DNA of 64,000 nt, taken from positions 2,575,001 to 2,639,000 of the forward strand of contig NZ_CP107902.1 in assembly GCF_036013935.1 (NCBI RefSeq). Reading direction: 5' to 3'. The position numbers were made by a program, and so were the translations under genes. Each line of letters opens with the position of its first letter. Positions within the stretch are counted from its first letter, which is position 1. The notes beneath the pieces were generated by a model. The model made no database searches and was not told the origin of the DNA. It saw only the letters and a list, made by a program, of their open reading frames with translations. Shown piece by piece: positions 44,662 to 53,665 of this stretch. Origin of the DNA: Streptomyces sp. NBC_00461 (lineage in GTDB: Bacteria > Actinomycetota > Actinomycetes > Streptomycetales > Streptomycetaceae).

Positions 44662-47159
44662 GCGGGCGCGCACGACTGGCGCTGTGCGCCTGGGCGGCCA
44701 CGCTGATGACGTCCTGCGCCCTGCTGCCCCTGCTCTCCCCGGCCACGTGGATCCTTCAGGTGGCCGTCATGCTGGGTGTGCAGACGGGCGTGGGCGCGGC
44801 GACCCGGCGGGTGCCGCTGGCGCGGCCGCTGACGGTTGCGGCACAGGCGCTCGTCACGCTGATGATGCTGACCCTGGTCTTCGCCCGGCAGCAGGCGCTG
44901 CTCGGGATCGTCCCGGGTCCTGAGGCGTTCCGTCACTTCGCCGATCTGCTGCGGCAGGGGGGCGACGACATCGCGCGGTACGCGATCCCGGCGCCCCTGG
45001 AGTCGGCCGGCATCCGGCTGATGGTCTTCGGCGGAGTCCTGCTGATCGGTCTCGCGGTGGACACGCTCGCGGTGACCTTCCGCAGCGCCGCCCCGGCCGG
45101 ACTGCCCCTGCTCGCGCTGTACTCCGTCGCCGCGGGACTCTCCGACGGTGGGACGGACTGGCTGTGGTTCCTGGTCGCGGCGGCCGGCTATCTGATGCTG
45201 CTCCTGGCCGAGGGACGCGAACGGCTCTCGCAGTGGGGCCGGATCTTCGGCGGTGCCGCGCGCTCCCAGAGCGGGGAGCCCGGCGCGGTGGCGCCGGTCC
45301 GCACCGGGCGGCGTATCGGGATGGTCGCGCTGGGCGTCGCCCTGGTGGTGCCGGTTGCCCTGCCCGCGATGAACGGCGGCCTGCTGGACGCGGCCGGGAC
45401 GGGCGTGGGCTCGGGCAACGGCAGCGGCGGCACCATCTCTGCGGTGAACCCCCTGGTGTCGCTGCGCGACAGTCTGAACGTGGACGAGGACCGCCAGGTC
45501 CTGTCCCTGAAGACGAACAGCAACGACCTCTCGAACATGTACCTGCGGATCGTGTCGCTCGACGACTTCGACGGCAGCACCTGGAAGCCGTCCAAGCGGC
45601 ATGTCACCGGCGTACCGGACAAGTTCCCGACCCCGGTCGGCCTCGCCCCGGACGTCAAGCGGGCGGAGATCGAGACCCGGATCTCGGCCGCCGACTGGTA
45701 CGCCCAGGACTGGCTGCCGATGCCGTACCCGCCCAGCGGCGTGGACGTCGGGGGCAAGTGGCGTTACGAACCGGTGGGCATGACGCTGGTCGGCGACCAC
45801 GGGGAGACCACGCGTCACAAGACCTATCTGGTCAAGAGCCTCGATGTGCAGCCGACGGCGCAGCAACTCGCCGATGCCCCGGAGCCGCCCGCGTCCCTGA
45901 AGCGTGACTACACCAGGCTTCCGGACTCGGTGCCCGCGGTGGTGGGCAGGACCGCCCGCACGGTCACCAAGGGCTCGACCAGCCACTACGAGCAGGCGGT
46001 CAAGCTCCAGGACTACTTCGCGATGAACGGCGGCTTCCAGTACAGCACCCAGGTGCAGGTCGGCAACGGCCCGCAGGCGATCGCCCGCTTCCTGAAGGAC
46101 AAGGAGGGCTTCTGCGTCCACTTCTCCTTCGCGATGGCGGCGATGGCCCGCAGCCTGGGCATCCCCGCCCGGGTCGCGGTGGGCTTCGCCCCGGGCACGC
46201 CACAGGCGAACGGCTCGGTGTCGGTGGGTCTCAAGGACGCGCACGCCTGGCCCGAGCTGTACTTCGAGGGCGTGGGCTGGACCCGCTTCGAGCCGACCCC
46301 GAACCGCGGCGTGACGCCCTCGTACACGCAGACGGACACGCCGGGCAACAGCCTTCCCGACGTGACGCGGCCCTCGCAGTCGGCGGGCTCGTCCGCCTCC
46401 GCGGCGCCGTCGGCGAGCACGAGCTGCTCGGCGCAGCTGAAGAAGCTCGAGGCCTGCGCGGCGGCGCTCCCGCTGGACACCGCCACGCCGGGCGACGACG
46501 GCCTCCCCTGGTACAAGATCGCCGGCTGGGCCCTGCTGGGGCTCCTCGCGGTCGCGGTGCCACTGCTGCCCATGCTGTGGCGACTGCGACGGCGCTCGGT
46601 GCGCCTGACCTCGGCTCAGCACTCCGCGTCGGGCATGCGGCCGACCCGAGAGGGCCGCACGGCACGAGGGACGGACACGGGGGCCGCCGACGACATCGAG
46701 GTGACGGCCCTGCAGATCGAGGCCGAGGCGCGATACGCCGCCGAGGTCGCCGCGGGCCATGTCCTGGCCGTCTGGCGCGAACTCACCGACACGGCCTGGG
46801 ACTACGGCATCGCGCCGGACGACGCACTGACCCCGCGGAAGGCGGCCGCGCGCATCGTGCGGCTGGGGCAGCTGGACACGGCCACCGCCGAGGCGGTGCA
46901 CCGGGTGGCGAGTGCGGTGGAGCAGGTGCTGTTCGCACCGGAGCCGCAGGCTGTGCCCGGGCTGGCCGACGATGTGCACCGGCTGCGGGTGGCGCTGCGG
47001 TCGAGTGTCGGCTGGACCACCCGGGTACGGGCGGTCGTGGCGCCCCGGTCGGCCATCCGCGCGGTGTGGGACTTCGCGGAACGCTGGACGGTCCTCAAGG
47101 CCCGCTGGGCGGACCGCTGGTCGACGCTGGTGCAACGGCCAGGGCAGCAGAGCGGCTGA
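44658..47159 (+). CDS. TgpA-type transmembrane transglutaminase-like protein
   Basis: Protein of 833 residues. Six or seven N-terminal membrane segments (about 8-200, DUF3488 type) precede an extracytoplasmic domain with a transglutaminase/protease core: C486 in KEGFCVHFSFAMAAMARSLG and H529 in LKDAHAWPELYF. The usual third residue, Asp in F-D-P, is Glu here (TRFEPTPNRG). Another membrane helix (about 618-640) and a DUF4129-like C-terminal segment follow. The family is linked to wall or exported-protein modification; activity here is inferred. The ATG overlaps the DUF58 stop (ATGA). A strong hairpin ends the operon. Confidence 0.92.
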   Translation: MSGRARLALCAWAATLMTSCALLPLLSPATWILQVAVMLGVQTGVGAATRRVPLARPLTVAAQALVTLMMLTLVFARQQALLGIVPGPEAFRHFADLLRQGGDDIARYAIPAPLESAGIRLMVFGGVLLIGLAVDTLAVTFRSAAPAGLPLLALYSVAAGLSDGGTDWLWFLVAAAGYLMLLLAEGRERLSQWGRIFGGAARSQSGEPGAVAPVRTGRRIGMVALGVALVVPVALPAMNGGLLDAAGTGVGSGNGSGGTISAVNPLVSLRDSLNVDEDRQVLSLKTNSNDLSNMYLRIVSLDDFDGSTWKPSKRHVTGVPDKFPTPVGLAPDVKRAEIETRISAADWYAQDWLPMPYPPSGVDVGGKWRYEPVGMTLVGDHGETTRHKTYLVKSLDVQPTAQQLADAPEPPASLKRDYTRLPDSVPAVVGRTARTVTKGSTSHYEQAVKLQDYFAMNGGFQYSTQVQVGNGPQAIARFLKDKEGFCVHFSFAMAAMARSLGIPARVAVGFAPGTPQANGSVSVGLKDAHAWPELYFEGVGWTRFEPTPNRGVTPSYTQTDTPGNSLPDVTRPSQSAGSSASAAPSASTSCSAQLKKLEACAAALPLDTATPGDDGLPWYKIAGWALLGLLAVAVPLLPMLWRLRRRSVRLTSAQHSASGMRPTREGRTARGTDTGAADDIEVTALQIEAEARYAAEVAAGHVLAVWRELTDTAWDYGIAPDDALTPRKAAARIVRLGQLDTATAEAVHRVASAVEQVLFAPEPQAVPGLADDVHRLRVALRSSVGWTTRVRAVVAPRSAIRAVWDFAERWTVLKARWADRWSTLVQRPGQQSG

Positions 47160-47184
47160 CGGCGCCTCGGTCTTCCGGGCACAC

Positions 47185-47224
47185 ATGAGGGGGTGACCAC
47201 CCGGGCGGGTGGTCACCCCCTCAT
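47185..47224. terminator. Terminator after the MoxR/DUF58/TgpA operon
   Basis: A perfect 18-bp stem starting ATGAGGGGGTGACC with a 4-nt loop GGGC, between the convergent transglutaminase gene (stop 47159) and the DUF3040 gene (stop 47241). Confidence 0.92.
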
Positions 47225-47240
47225 CTGCGTCTGGGAGGTG

Positions 47241-47633
47241 CTAGTGGCCCTGCTCGTCGCGGCGGCGCTGCCAGCGCTGCTCGATGCGGTCCATCATGGA
47301 GCGCTTCTGCCGTCCCTGACGGCGCGCGTGCGGGGCACCGGCGGCGGGCTGTTCACCCGGCTTGGGGGCCTTGCGCCAGCCGGTCACGGCGAGGACCGCA
47401 CAGCCGAGCATGACGAGGAAACCCACCACGCTGAGCCACACCTGCTTGGCGACCATTCCAGCCATGAGGAGCGCGATACCCACGAGAAAGCCGGCGACCG
47501 CCTGGTAGACCCGTCGCCGGGTGTACGTACGCAGCCCGCTTCCCTCAAGCGCTGTCGCGAACTTGGGATCTTCGGCGTACAGCGCTCGCTCCATCTGCTC
47601 GAGCATGCGCTGCTCGTGCTCCGAGAGCGGCAC
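47241..47633 (-). CDS. DUF3040 small membrane protein
   Basis: Protein of 130 residues. It starts VPLSEHEQRMLEQMERALYAEDPKFA, the DUF3040 signature, followed by two adjacent membrane helices (about 45-65 and 67-85) and a basic, Arg/Gln-rich tail. The family is restricted to actinobacteria and has no known function. GTG 47633 has AGGAGGA upstream; the longer open frame to 47801 is not supported. The 277 bp upstream, up to the methyltransferase stop, hold no gene that I can support. Confidence 0.92.
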   Translation of the reverse strand: MPLSEHEQRMLEQMERALYAEDPKFATALEGSGLRTYTRRRVYQAVAGFLVGIALLMAGMVAKQVWLSVVGFLVMLGCAVLAVTGWRKAPKPGEQPAAGAPHARRQGRQKRSMMDRIEQRWQRRRDEQGH

Positions 47634-47910
47634 GGAGTCCTCCTCATCGTGCAGTCGCCGGGGCGACCCGGGGGGTCCCTTCAGGATAGGCAGGGAATCG
47701 CCCCCGTGAAACCCGCCCCTCTGCGCCAATTGGCCAACCGGAATCCGCCATGGACGTCCCGGCTCGCTGAAGCTTGCATTCCCCAGCGGCCGACCCGTCA
47801 TGCCGGGTGGTCTCCCTCGATCATACGGCGCCGAGCCTCCGATCGGGGGGCCTGTGGCCTACTCCATGTGCGGCCAAGTCCCTGATCAGCGGTGCACCGC
47901 AGGAGGCGGC

Positions 47911-48738
47911 TCAGGCGTCCAAGGCCCCCTGCGTCTCGCCGAGCACGTGGAGCTGGGTGGCGACGGAGTGGAAGGCGGGGAGTTCGGCCGCCGCCTCCTC
48001 CAGCTTCAGCAGCGCCTCCAGGGCGCCCGGCTCGGTGTCCACGAGAACGCCCGGGACGAGGTCGGCGAAGACCCGTACGCCGTGCACGGCACCGACCCTG
48101 AGGCCCGCGCCCTCGGCCAGGGAGGTGAGCTGCTCGGCGGTGAAGCGGCGCGGCACGGGGTCGCCGTCGCCCCAGCGGCCGTTCGGGTCTTCGAGGGCCT
48201 GCTTGGCCTCCTTGAAGTGGCCGGCGAGGGCGCGCGCGAGCACGGCGCCGCCGAGCCCCGCGGCGAGCAGGCTGAGCACTCCCTCGGACCGCAGGGCGGC
48301 CACGGCGTTGCGCACGCCTTCGGCCGGGTCGTCGACGTACTCCAGGACGCCGTGGCACAGCACCACGTCGTAGCCGCCGCGCTCGACCACGTCGAAGAGG
48401 CCGTGGGCGTCGCCCTGGACGCCCTTCACCCGGTCGGCGACGCCGGCCTCGGCGGTGCGGCGCTCCAGAGCGAACAGCGCATTGGGGCTGGGGTCGACGA
48501 CGGTGACCCGGTGGCCGAGACGGGCGACGGGCACCGCGAAGTTGCCGCTGCCGCCCCCGGTGTCGAGGACGTCCAGCGACTCCCGGCCCGTGGCCTTCAC
48601 TCGGCGTTCGAGGGCCTCCTGCAGGACCTCCCAGACCACGGCGGTACGGAGGGAGGCGCGGGGGCGAGGGGGGTCGGTGCGTGACGACGTCGTCTGGGGG
48701 TGGTGGTGGGAGACGGGCGGGCGCATCGGGTCCGACAC
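47911..48738 (-). CDS. Class I SAM-dependent methyltransferase
   Basis: Cytosolic methyltransferase of 275 residues. Motif I is VLDTGGGSGNFAVPVARLG, motif II VTVVDPSPNAL, and GYDVVLCHGVLEYVDDP completes the Methyltransf_11-type fold. The layout resembles CmoM/tRNA-modifying and small-molecule methyltransferases; the substrate is unknown. GTG 48738 has GAGGAG 9 nt upstream; ATG 48726 is a weaker alternative. The 174 bp to the HEPN gene contain nothing recognisable. Confidence 0.88.
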   Translation of the reverse strand: MSDPMRPPVSHHHPQTTSSRTDPPRPRASLRTAVVWEVLQEALERRVKATGRESLDVLDTGGGSGNFAVPVARLGHRVTVVDPSPNALFALERRTAEAGVADRVKGVQGDAHGLFDVVERGGYDVVLCHGVLEYVDDPAEGVRNAVAALRSEGVLSLLAAGLGGAVLARALAGHFKEAKQALEDPNGRWGDGDPVPRRFTAEQLTSLAEGAGLRVGAVHGVRVFADLVPGVLVDTEPGALEALLKLEEAAAELPAFHSVATQLHVLGETQGALDA

Positions 48739-48912
48739 GGCAGTTGACTCCTCGGCGCGGCACCGCCCCTTGCACGGCGGAGCGAACGGAGTGCCTCCCC
48801 CGCCGGGATGCGGGAGGGAAGGCTTCAGGCGCCTTCCACCCTATTGCCTCCTGTGCCCTGCCTGGTCACCGCGGTGGCGTGCCCCACCCGACGTCTCGTA
48901 CGGCGGACGGGC

Positions 48913-49479
48913 TCATCCCGTGTCCGGTAAGTCACGGTCGCTCTCCGCTTCGGTCTGCGGATGGTCGGCGTCCTGGCGCGGCTGCGGGAGGACCGGCTGG
49001 AGGACGAGCATCCGCTCGACGAGGCGCAGGAACATCGCCACGTCGCGTATCAGGTCGTCGGCGTCGCGGCGGCCGGCGGCGCCCGGGATGCCCGCCTCGG
49101 CCCGGGCGCGGCGCCGGGCACCGGAGGCGAACAGCGCGCTCCACTCGGTCAGTTCGGGCGCGATTTCGGGGAGCACTTCCCAAGCGCTCCGGATACGGGC
49201 CCGGCGTCGGGAGGACGGTTCGGGGCGCCCTCGCGCGGCGAGCACGGCGGCGGCCGTGCGCAGGGCGGCGAGGTGGGCGGTGGCATAGCGCTCGTTCGGC
49301 GTTTCGAGGACGGCTGCCTCGTCCAGTCCGGCGCGGGCCTGGGCCAGCAGGTCGAGGGCGGCGGGCGGGGCCGTGGTCCGGCGGAGCACCGGGTGGACGT
49401 CGCTCGCCGGGCCGGTCAGTGAGGGGGCAGGACCGGTGGCACGGCGCCGGCGGGCGGCTGCTGCGTGGTAGCTGGCCAT
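48913..49479 (-). CDS. SAV_6107-type HEPN domain protein
   Basis: All-helical protein of 188 residues. A disordered N-terminus (1-35) precedes a helical bundle: AALDLLAQARAGLDEAAVL, ERYATAHLAALRTAAAVLA and AWEVLPEIAPELTEWSALF. This matches the actinobacterial HEPN family named after a Streptomyces avermitilis protein. The typical HEPN RNase motif R-x4-6-H is not clear, so RNase activity should not be assumed. ATG 49479 has a strong AGGAGG. No nucleotidyltransferase partner is adjacent. It is divergent from the next operon. Confidence 0.85.
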   Translation of the reverse strand: MASYHAAAARRRRATGPAPSLTGPASDVHPVLRRTTAPPAALDLLAQARAGLDEAAVLETPNERYATAHLAALRTAAAVLAARGRPEPSSRRRARIRSAWEVLPEIAPELTEWSALFASGARRRARAEAGIPGAAGRRDADDLIRDVAMFLRLVERMLVLQPVLPQPRQDADHPQTEAESDRDLPDTG

Positions 49480-49609
49480 GACGAACCTCCTGTCGTCTGC
49501 GTGACGGCATGCCCCGATACGGGCCGCCGTATGTGCCCATCGTGCGGTATGCCACTGACAATCCGTTCTGACCTGGGCTTTTGCTTCGATCGAAAGTTCG
49601 CGTTAGTTT

Positions 49610-49638
49610 TTGCACTGACCAGTCAGTTCAAATTTAGG
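49610..49638 (+). promoter_or_regulatory. Promoter with TetR-type palindromic operator
   Basis: TTGCAC (49610-49615) and TTTAGG (49633-49638) are spaced by 17 nt. Between and overlapping them, ACTGAC-CA-GTCAGT at 49614-49627 is a perfect 6-bp inverted repeat of the kind bound by TetR repressors. The regulator is probably the TetR protein encoded at the end of the same operon. Confidence 0.65.
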
Positions 49639-49652
49639 GGAATGGGGGAACC

Positions 49653-50447
49653 GTGCCCGGAATCGGTGTCACGGCCCGCGGCCTCGGACTCAGGGGCCCT
49701 CGCGGCTGGGCCTTCCGCGACGTCACGTTCGACGCGGAGCCCGGCTCGCTGATCGCGATCGAGGGACCGTCCGGGTCCGGCCGCACCTGCCTGCTGCTCG
49801 CGCTCACAGGACGGATGAAGCTCACGGAGGGCGCGGCCGGGGTGGGCGAGTGGAAGCTGCCCAAGCAGATGGCGGCCGTACGCCGGGTCAGTGGGCTCGC
49901 GCACGTCGGCGGGGTCACCGATCTCGACCCGGCGCTGACCGTGGGCGAGCACCTGCACGAACGGGCGCTGCTGCAGCGGCGGTTCGGCGACTCGCTGCGC
50001 GGGCTGCTGCGTCCGCGTGCGGAACGCGTCGCCGAGGCCAGGCTGCGGATCGACACCGCGCTGGCCGCCGCCGGCCTTGACCGGGAGGTGCTGCCCAAGG
50101 GCTCCCGGACGGCCGTACGCGATCTCGAACGGCTGGAGGCGCTGCGGCTGTCCCTCGCGCTCGCCCTGCTCGGGCGCCCCCGGCTGCTCGGCGTCGACGA
50201 CACCGACCTCAAGCTCTCGGAGGCCGAACGGGGCGAGGTCTGGGCGCTGTTGAGGTCGGTCGCCGAGTCCGGGACGACCGTCGTGGCCGTGTGCAGCGAG
50301 GCTCCGGACGACACCGTCGCCGTAGCCACCGGGGACGTCGCAGCCACCGAGGAAGTCGCCGCCACCGAAGGCGTCATGGCCACCCAGGACGTCGCCACCG
50401 AGGGAAAGGGGAGGGACGATGCGCTCGCCGAAACTGGCCGCTCTTGA
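49653..50447 (+). CDS. Degenerate ABC-type ATPase domain protein
   Basis: Protein of 264 residues with the shape of an ABC nucleotide-binding subunit but altered motifs. The Walker A region reads GPSGSGRT (38-45), with Arg44 where the catalytic Lys should be. LSGGQ is replaced by a sequence around AVRDLERLEALRLSLALALLG, and Walker B reads RLLGVDDTD without the DE pair. ATP hydrolysis is therefore doubtful; it may bind nucleotide or be structural. The last 40 residues are repeats of Ala, Thr, Val and Glu (DVAATEEVAATEGVMATQDV). GTG 49653 follows GGGGG. It overlaps the YhgE gene by 29 nt, pointing to a stable complex with it. Confidence 0.82.
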   Translation: MPGIGVTARGLGLRGPRGWAFRDVTFDAEPGSLIAIEGPSGSGRTCLLLALTGRMKLTEGAAGVGEWKLPKQMAAVRRVSGLAHVGGVTDLDPALTVGEHLHERALLQRRFGDSLRGLLRPRAERVAEARLRIDTALAAAGLDREVLPKGSRTAVRDLERLEALRLSLALALLGRPRLLGVDDTDLKLSEAERGEVWALLRSVAESGTTVVAVCSEAPDDTVAVATGDVAATEEVAATEGVMATQDVATEGKGRDDALAETGRS

Positions 50448-52503
50448 GCTGAGGCGCTTCGGCAGGGGCAGGCTGCCGCGCGCCGCCATGGTGGCGCTCC
50501 TGGTGCTGCCGCTGCTGTACGGAGCCCTGTACCTGTGGTCCTTCTGGGACCCGTACGGCCGTCTGGACCGCATCCCGGTGGCGCTCGTCAACGACGACAA
50601 GGGGGCGACGGCCGACGGGAAGAGGATCGCGGCGGGCGACACCCTCACCGAGGGGCTGCGCGACAGCGACGTCTTCGACTGGCACGAGGTGAGCTCCGCC
50701 GAGGCACGCGCGGGCGTGGAGGACGGCACGTACTACCTGTCGCTGACCATGCCGGCCGACCTCAGCCGGCGGATCGCGTCCAGCGCGGGCGACTCGCCGC
50801 AGACGGGCGCACTGCAGGTGCGTACGAACGACGCCAACAACTACATCGTCGGGCAGATCTCGCGGACCGTGTTCAGCGAGGTGCGCCAGGCCGCGTCCAC
50901 GAAGGCATCACGGTCCTTCCTGGACAAGATCTTCATCTCGTTCTCCGACATCCACGGCGCGACGGTGAAGGCGGCGAACGGCGCCGACAAGCTGAGCGGC
51001 GGCATCGGGAAGGCGGAGAAGGGCTCCAAGGACCTCGCCGACGGGCTGAAGGACGCCAAGGACGGCAGCGGCAGTCTGTCCAAGGGCCTGCGGAAGCTCG
51101 ACACGGGCGCCGGCGACCTGGAGGACGGCTCGAAGCAGGTCGCGGCGGGCACGCAGACACTCGCCGACAAGGTCAACGGGATCGACAAGAAGGCGGGCCC
51201 GTTCCTGAAGGGCAACGAGAAGACCATCGGGGACACCGCCCAGCTGGTCGCCGACTCCTCCAAGGCGATCCGCCACAACCTCGGCACCCTGGTCAAGACG
51301 GCCCCGGTAGCCGCCAAGGGCGCCCGTGCGGCCTCCGACACGCTGGACGACGTCTACAGGGCGCGCTGCGAGAACCCCGTACTGCCGGACGCGGCCTGCT
51401 CCGACCTGAAGAAGGCGAAGGAGGCGGCCGACGACGTGTCGACGATCGCCGACGACCTGAACACGCTGATCGGCGACCAGGACGGCGACCTGAAGAAGCT
51501 CGACAAGAACCTGGCCACCCTCCAGACGCAGGCCCAGGCACTCGCCGACCGCGCGCCGCACCTCTCCGAGGACCTCGACGACGCCGTCTCCAAGGTCAAC
51601 AAGCTGAACGAGGGCGCCGGGAAGGTCGCCGCGGGCGCCAAGAAGCTGCACAAGGGGCTCGGCACGGCCAGGAGCGGTGCCGGAGACCTGGACGAGGGCC
51701 TCGGCAAGCTGAAGACCGGCGCCCAGACCCTCAACGGCGGCATGTACAAGCTCGTCGACGGCTCGGGCAAACTCGCGGGCGGGCTGCACGACGGCGCCGG
51801 GCAGATCCCCGACTACGACAAGCAGGACCGCGACAAGCGCACCCAGGTGATGGCGGACCCGGTCGGGCTCGTCTCCAAGGACCTGCACAAGGCGCCCAAC
51901 TACGGCACCGGGTTCGCCCCGTACTTCATCCCGCTGTCCCTGTGGGTGGGCGCGATGGTGGCGTACATGCTGATCCCGCCGATGAACCGGCGCGCGCTCG
52001 CCACGGGCGCCCCGGCGTGGCGGATCGCGCTGGCGGGCTGGCTCCCGGTGGTCGCGATCGGCGTACTGCAGACAGTGTCCCTGATGTCGGTGCTGCACTG
52101 GGCGATCGGCCTGCAACTGGACCGGGCGGCCGGCACCGTCGGCTTCCTGTTCCTGGTGACGGCGTGCTTCGGGGCGATCGTGCAATGGCTGAACGCGCGC
52201 TTCGGGGCGGCGGGCCGGATCCTCGTCCTCGCCCTGCTGATGCTCCAGTTGACCTCCGCCGGCGGCACGTACCCCGTACAGACCAGTCCGGGCTTCTTCA
52301 ACGCGATCCACCCCTTCCTGCCGATGAGCTACGTCGTGGAGGCCCTGAGGAGGCTCATCACGGGCGGCGGCACGGGACCGGTGTGGCACGCGTGCGTGGT
52401 GCTCACGGCGTTCACCGCGGGCGCCCTCGCACTGACCGCCGTGTCGGCCCGCCGCCGGCAGGTGTGGACGCTGGACCGCCTGCACCCGGAGCTGACCCTG
52501 TGA
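50419..52503 (+). CDS. YhgE/Pip family membrane protein
   Basis: Protein of 694 residues. One N-terminal membrane helix (about 22-42, AAMVALLVLPLLYGALYLWSFW), then a conserved YhgE N-terminal domain (VALVNDDKGATADGKRI), a long extracytoplasmic stretch (about 160-480) with repeated LxxGxxxLxxG-type segments (GADKLSGGIGKAEKGSKDL, GSGSLSKGLRKLDTGAGDL), and six C-terminal membrane helices (about 500-685). The family includes phage-infection proteins and relatives of the type VII secretion factor EsaA; with an ABC-like partner it may form an exporter or an envelope machine. ATG 50419 has GGGAGGGA upstream. Confidence 0.92.
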   Translation: MRSPKLAALELRRFGRGRLPRAAMVALLVLPLLYGALYLWSFWDPYGRLDRIPVALVNDDKGATADGKRIAAGDTLTEGLRDSDVFDWHEVSSAEARAGVEDGTYYLSLTMPADLSRRIASSAGDSPQTGALQVRTNDANNYIVGQISRTVFSEVRQAASTKASRSFLDKIFISFSDIHGATVKAANGADKLSGGIGKAEKGSKDLADGLKDAKDGSGSLSKGLRKLDTGAGDLEDGSKQVAAGTQTLADKVNGIDKKAGPFLKGNEKTIGDTAQLVADSSKAIRHNLGTLVKTAPVAAKGARAASDTLDDVYRARCENPVLPDAACSDLKKAKEAADDVSTIADDLNTLIGDQDGDLKKLDKNLATLQTQAQALADRAPHLSEDLDDAVSKVNKLNEGAGKVAAGAKKLHKGLGTARSGAGDLDEGLGKLKTGAQTLNGGMYKLVDGSGKLAGGLHDGAGQIPDYDKQDRDKRTQVMADPVGLVSKDLHKAPNYGTGFAPYFIPLSLWVGAMVAYMLIPPMNRRALATGAPAWRIALAGWLPVVAIGVLQTVSLMSVLHWAIGLQLDRAAGTVGFLFLVTACFGAIVQWLNARFGAAGRILVLALLMLQLTSAGGTYPVQTSPGFFNAIHPFLPMSYVVEALRRLITGGGTGPVWHACVVLTAFTAGALALTAVSARRRQVWTLDRLHPELTL

Positions 52504-52550
52504 GCCCTGCGGTGACGTCCGGACGTACGGTTCCTGTGACAATCAGGACC

Positions 52551-53180
52551 ATGGAACGCAGCAGCGCCACGTCGGGCGGCACCACCCGCCGCGAGGCCAC
52601 CCGACAGAAGCTCTACGAGGCGGCCGTCACGCTCATCGCCGAGCAGGGTTTCTCCGCCACCACGGTGGACGAGATCGCCGAGCGTGCCGGGGTCGCGAAG
52701 GGCACGGTCTACTACAACTTCGCGAGCAAGTCCGTCCTCTTCGAGGAGCTGCTGCGGCACGGCGTCGGGCTCCTCACGGCCTCCCTGAGGGAGGCGGCCG
52801 AGCGGACGGCCAGGGACGGCGGCAGCAAGGTGGACGCCCTGGACGCGATGATCCGGGCCGGTCTCGTCTTCATCGACCGCTATCCGGCCTTCACCCAGCT
52901 GTACGTGGCCGAGATGTGGCGCACCAACAGGGCCTGGCAGTCCACGCTGATGGTGGTCCGTCAGCAGGCGGTCGCGGTCGTCGAGGACGTGCTGCGCGAG
53001 GGTGTGGCGAACGGCGAGTTCAGCGACGAGATCGACGTGTCACTGACCGCGTCGGCGCTGGTCGGCATGGTCCTGGTGGCCGCCCTGGACTGGCAGTCCT
53101 TCCAACCGGAGCGCTCCCTGGACGATGTCCACGCGGCGCTGTCCCGGCTGCTCCAGGGGCGCGTGAGCGGGCAGCGCTGA
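52551..53180 (+). CDS. TetR/AcrR family transcriptional regulator
   Basis: DNA-binding repressor of 209 residues. The HTH region is LIAEQGFSATTVDEIAERAGVAKGTVYYNFASKSVLFEELL, given here as two neighbouring parts of the TetR_N domain (residues about 20-65), followed by a helical ligand-binding domain of the TetR_C type. It is the last gene of the operon and most likely controls the palindrome at 49614-49627. Start is open: ATG 52551 has a GACAAT hexamer 7 nt upstream but poor ribosome site. GTG 52500 overlaps the YhgE stop (GTGA), with GGAG upstream, and would add 17 residues. Confidence 0.9.
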   Translation: MERSSATSGGTTRREATRQKLYEAAVTLIAEQGFSATTVDEIAERAGVAKGTVYYNFASKSVLFEELLRHGVGLLTASLREAAERTARDGGSKVDALDAMIRAGLVFIDRYPAFTQLYVAEMWRTNRAWQSTLMVVRQQAVAVVEDVLREGVANGEFSDEIDVSLTASALVGMVLVAALDWQSFQPERSLDDVHAALSRLLQGRVSGQR

Positions 53181-53192
53181 GCACACACGAAA

Positions 53193-53242
53193 GCGCCGGT
53201 CCGAGGTGGCCGCGTCCCCCGCGGGCCACCTCGAACCGGCGC
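53193..53242 (+). terminator. Terminator after the TetR operon
   Basis: Stem of 18 bp with one mismatch: GCGCCGGT pairs with ACCGGCGC and CGAGGTGGCC with GGCCACCTCG, closing a 12-nt loop, 12 nt after the TetR stop. Confidence 0.85.
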
Positions 53243-53652
53243 CTTCCCGTACTCCCCCGTTTTCTCTTCCCCCCGTTGGGACCCCCGTTTCGGTCCGTTC
53301 CCCCGGGTTCCCCCGTGCCTCGCTCCCGCCGACCTCGGTCGGCGGAAGGAGCGGATCCGGGGCCGCTCCGTTCCGACGCCCCGTGTCGCCGGTGCCGGAG
53401 CCGCGCCCCTTTCCGTGCCTCCACTCTCTCGTTCACGCAGGTCGGGCCCATCCGCGCGCGTACTCATCTCGCTCACTAGGTACGCATACTCAGTGCTGCG
53501 CACTCACCCCCAGTGCGCTCCGTTGCCGACTGGTCCCGATCGCCTCCGCATCAGTACTCCCCTGGGCGCCTCCTGCCTCCCCTCGGCCGATCTTCCCGGT
53601 CTCCCGGATCCGGGGGCGGACCACTCGTGCCGTGGCTGTCAGTGGCGGTCGG
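53243..53652. other. Gene-free spacer with a palindrome and ACTCA motifs
   Basis: No frame here has coding character. Two things stand out: a perfect palindromic hairpin CGCCGACC-TC-GGTCGGCG at 53327-53344, extendable by GCTCC/GGAGC, and three ACTCA pentamers at 53462, 53488 and 53502 around a lower-GC patch (CACTAGGTACGCATACTCAG). They may belong to the control region of the following oxidoreductase gene, but no known box matches with confidence. Confidence 0.35.
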
Positions 53653-53658
53653 TAAGGT
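53653..53658 (+). promoter_or_regulatory. -10-like hexamer TAAGGT before the CrtI-like gene
   Basis: TAAGGT ends 7 nt before ATG 53666, which lacks a ribosome binding site, so a leaderless transcript is likely. Confidence 0.45.
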
Positions 53659-53665
53659 CGCTGGC

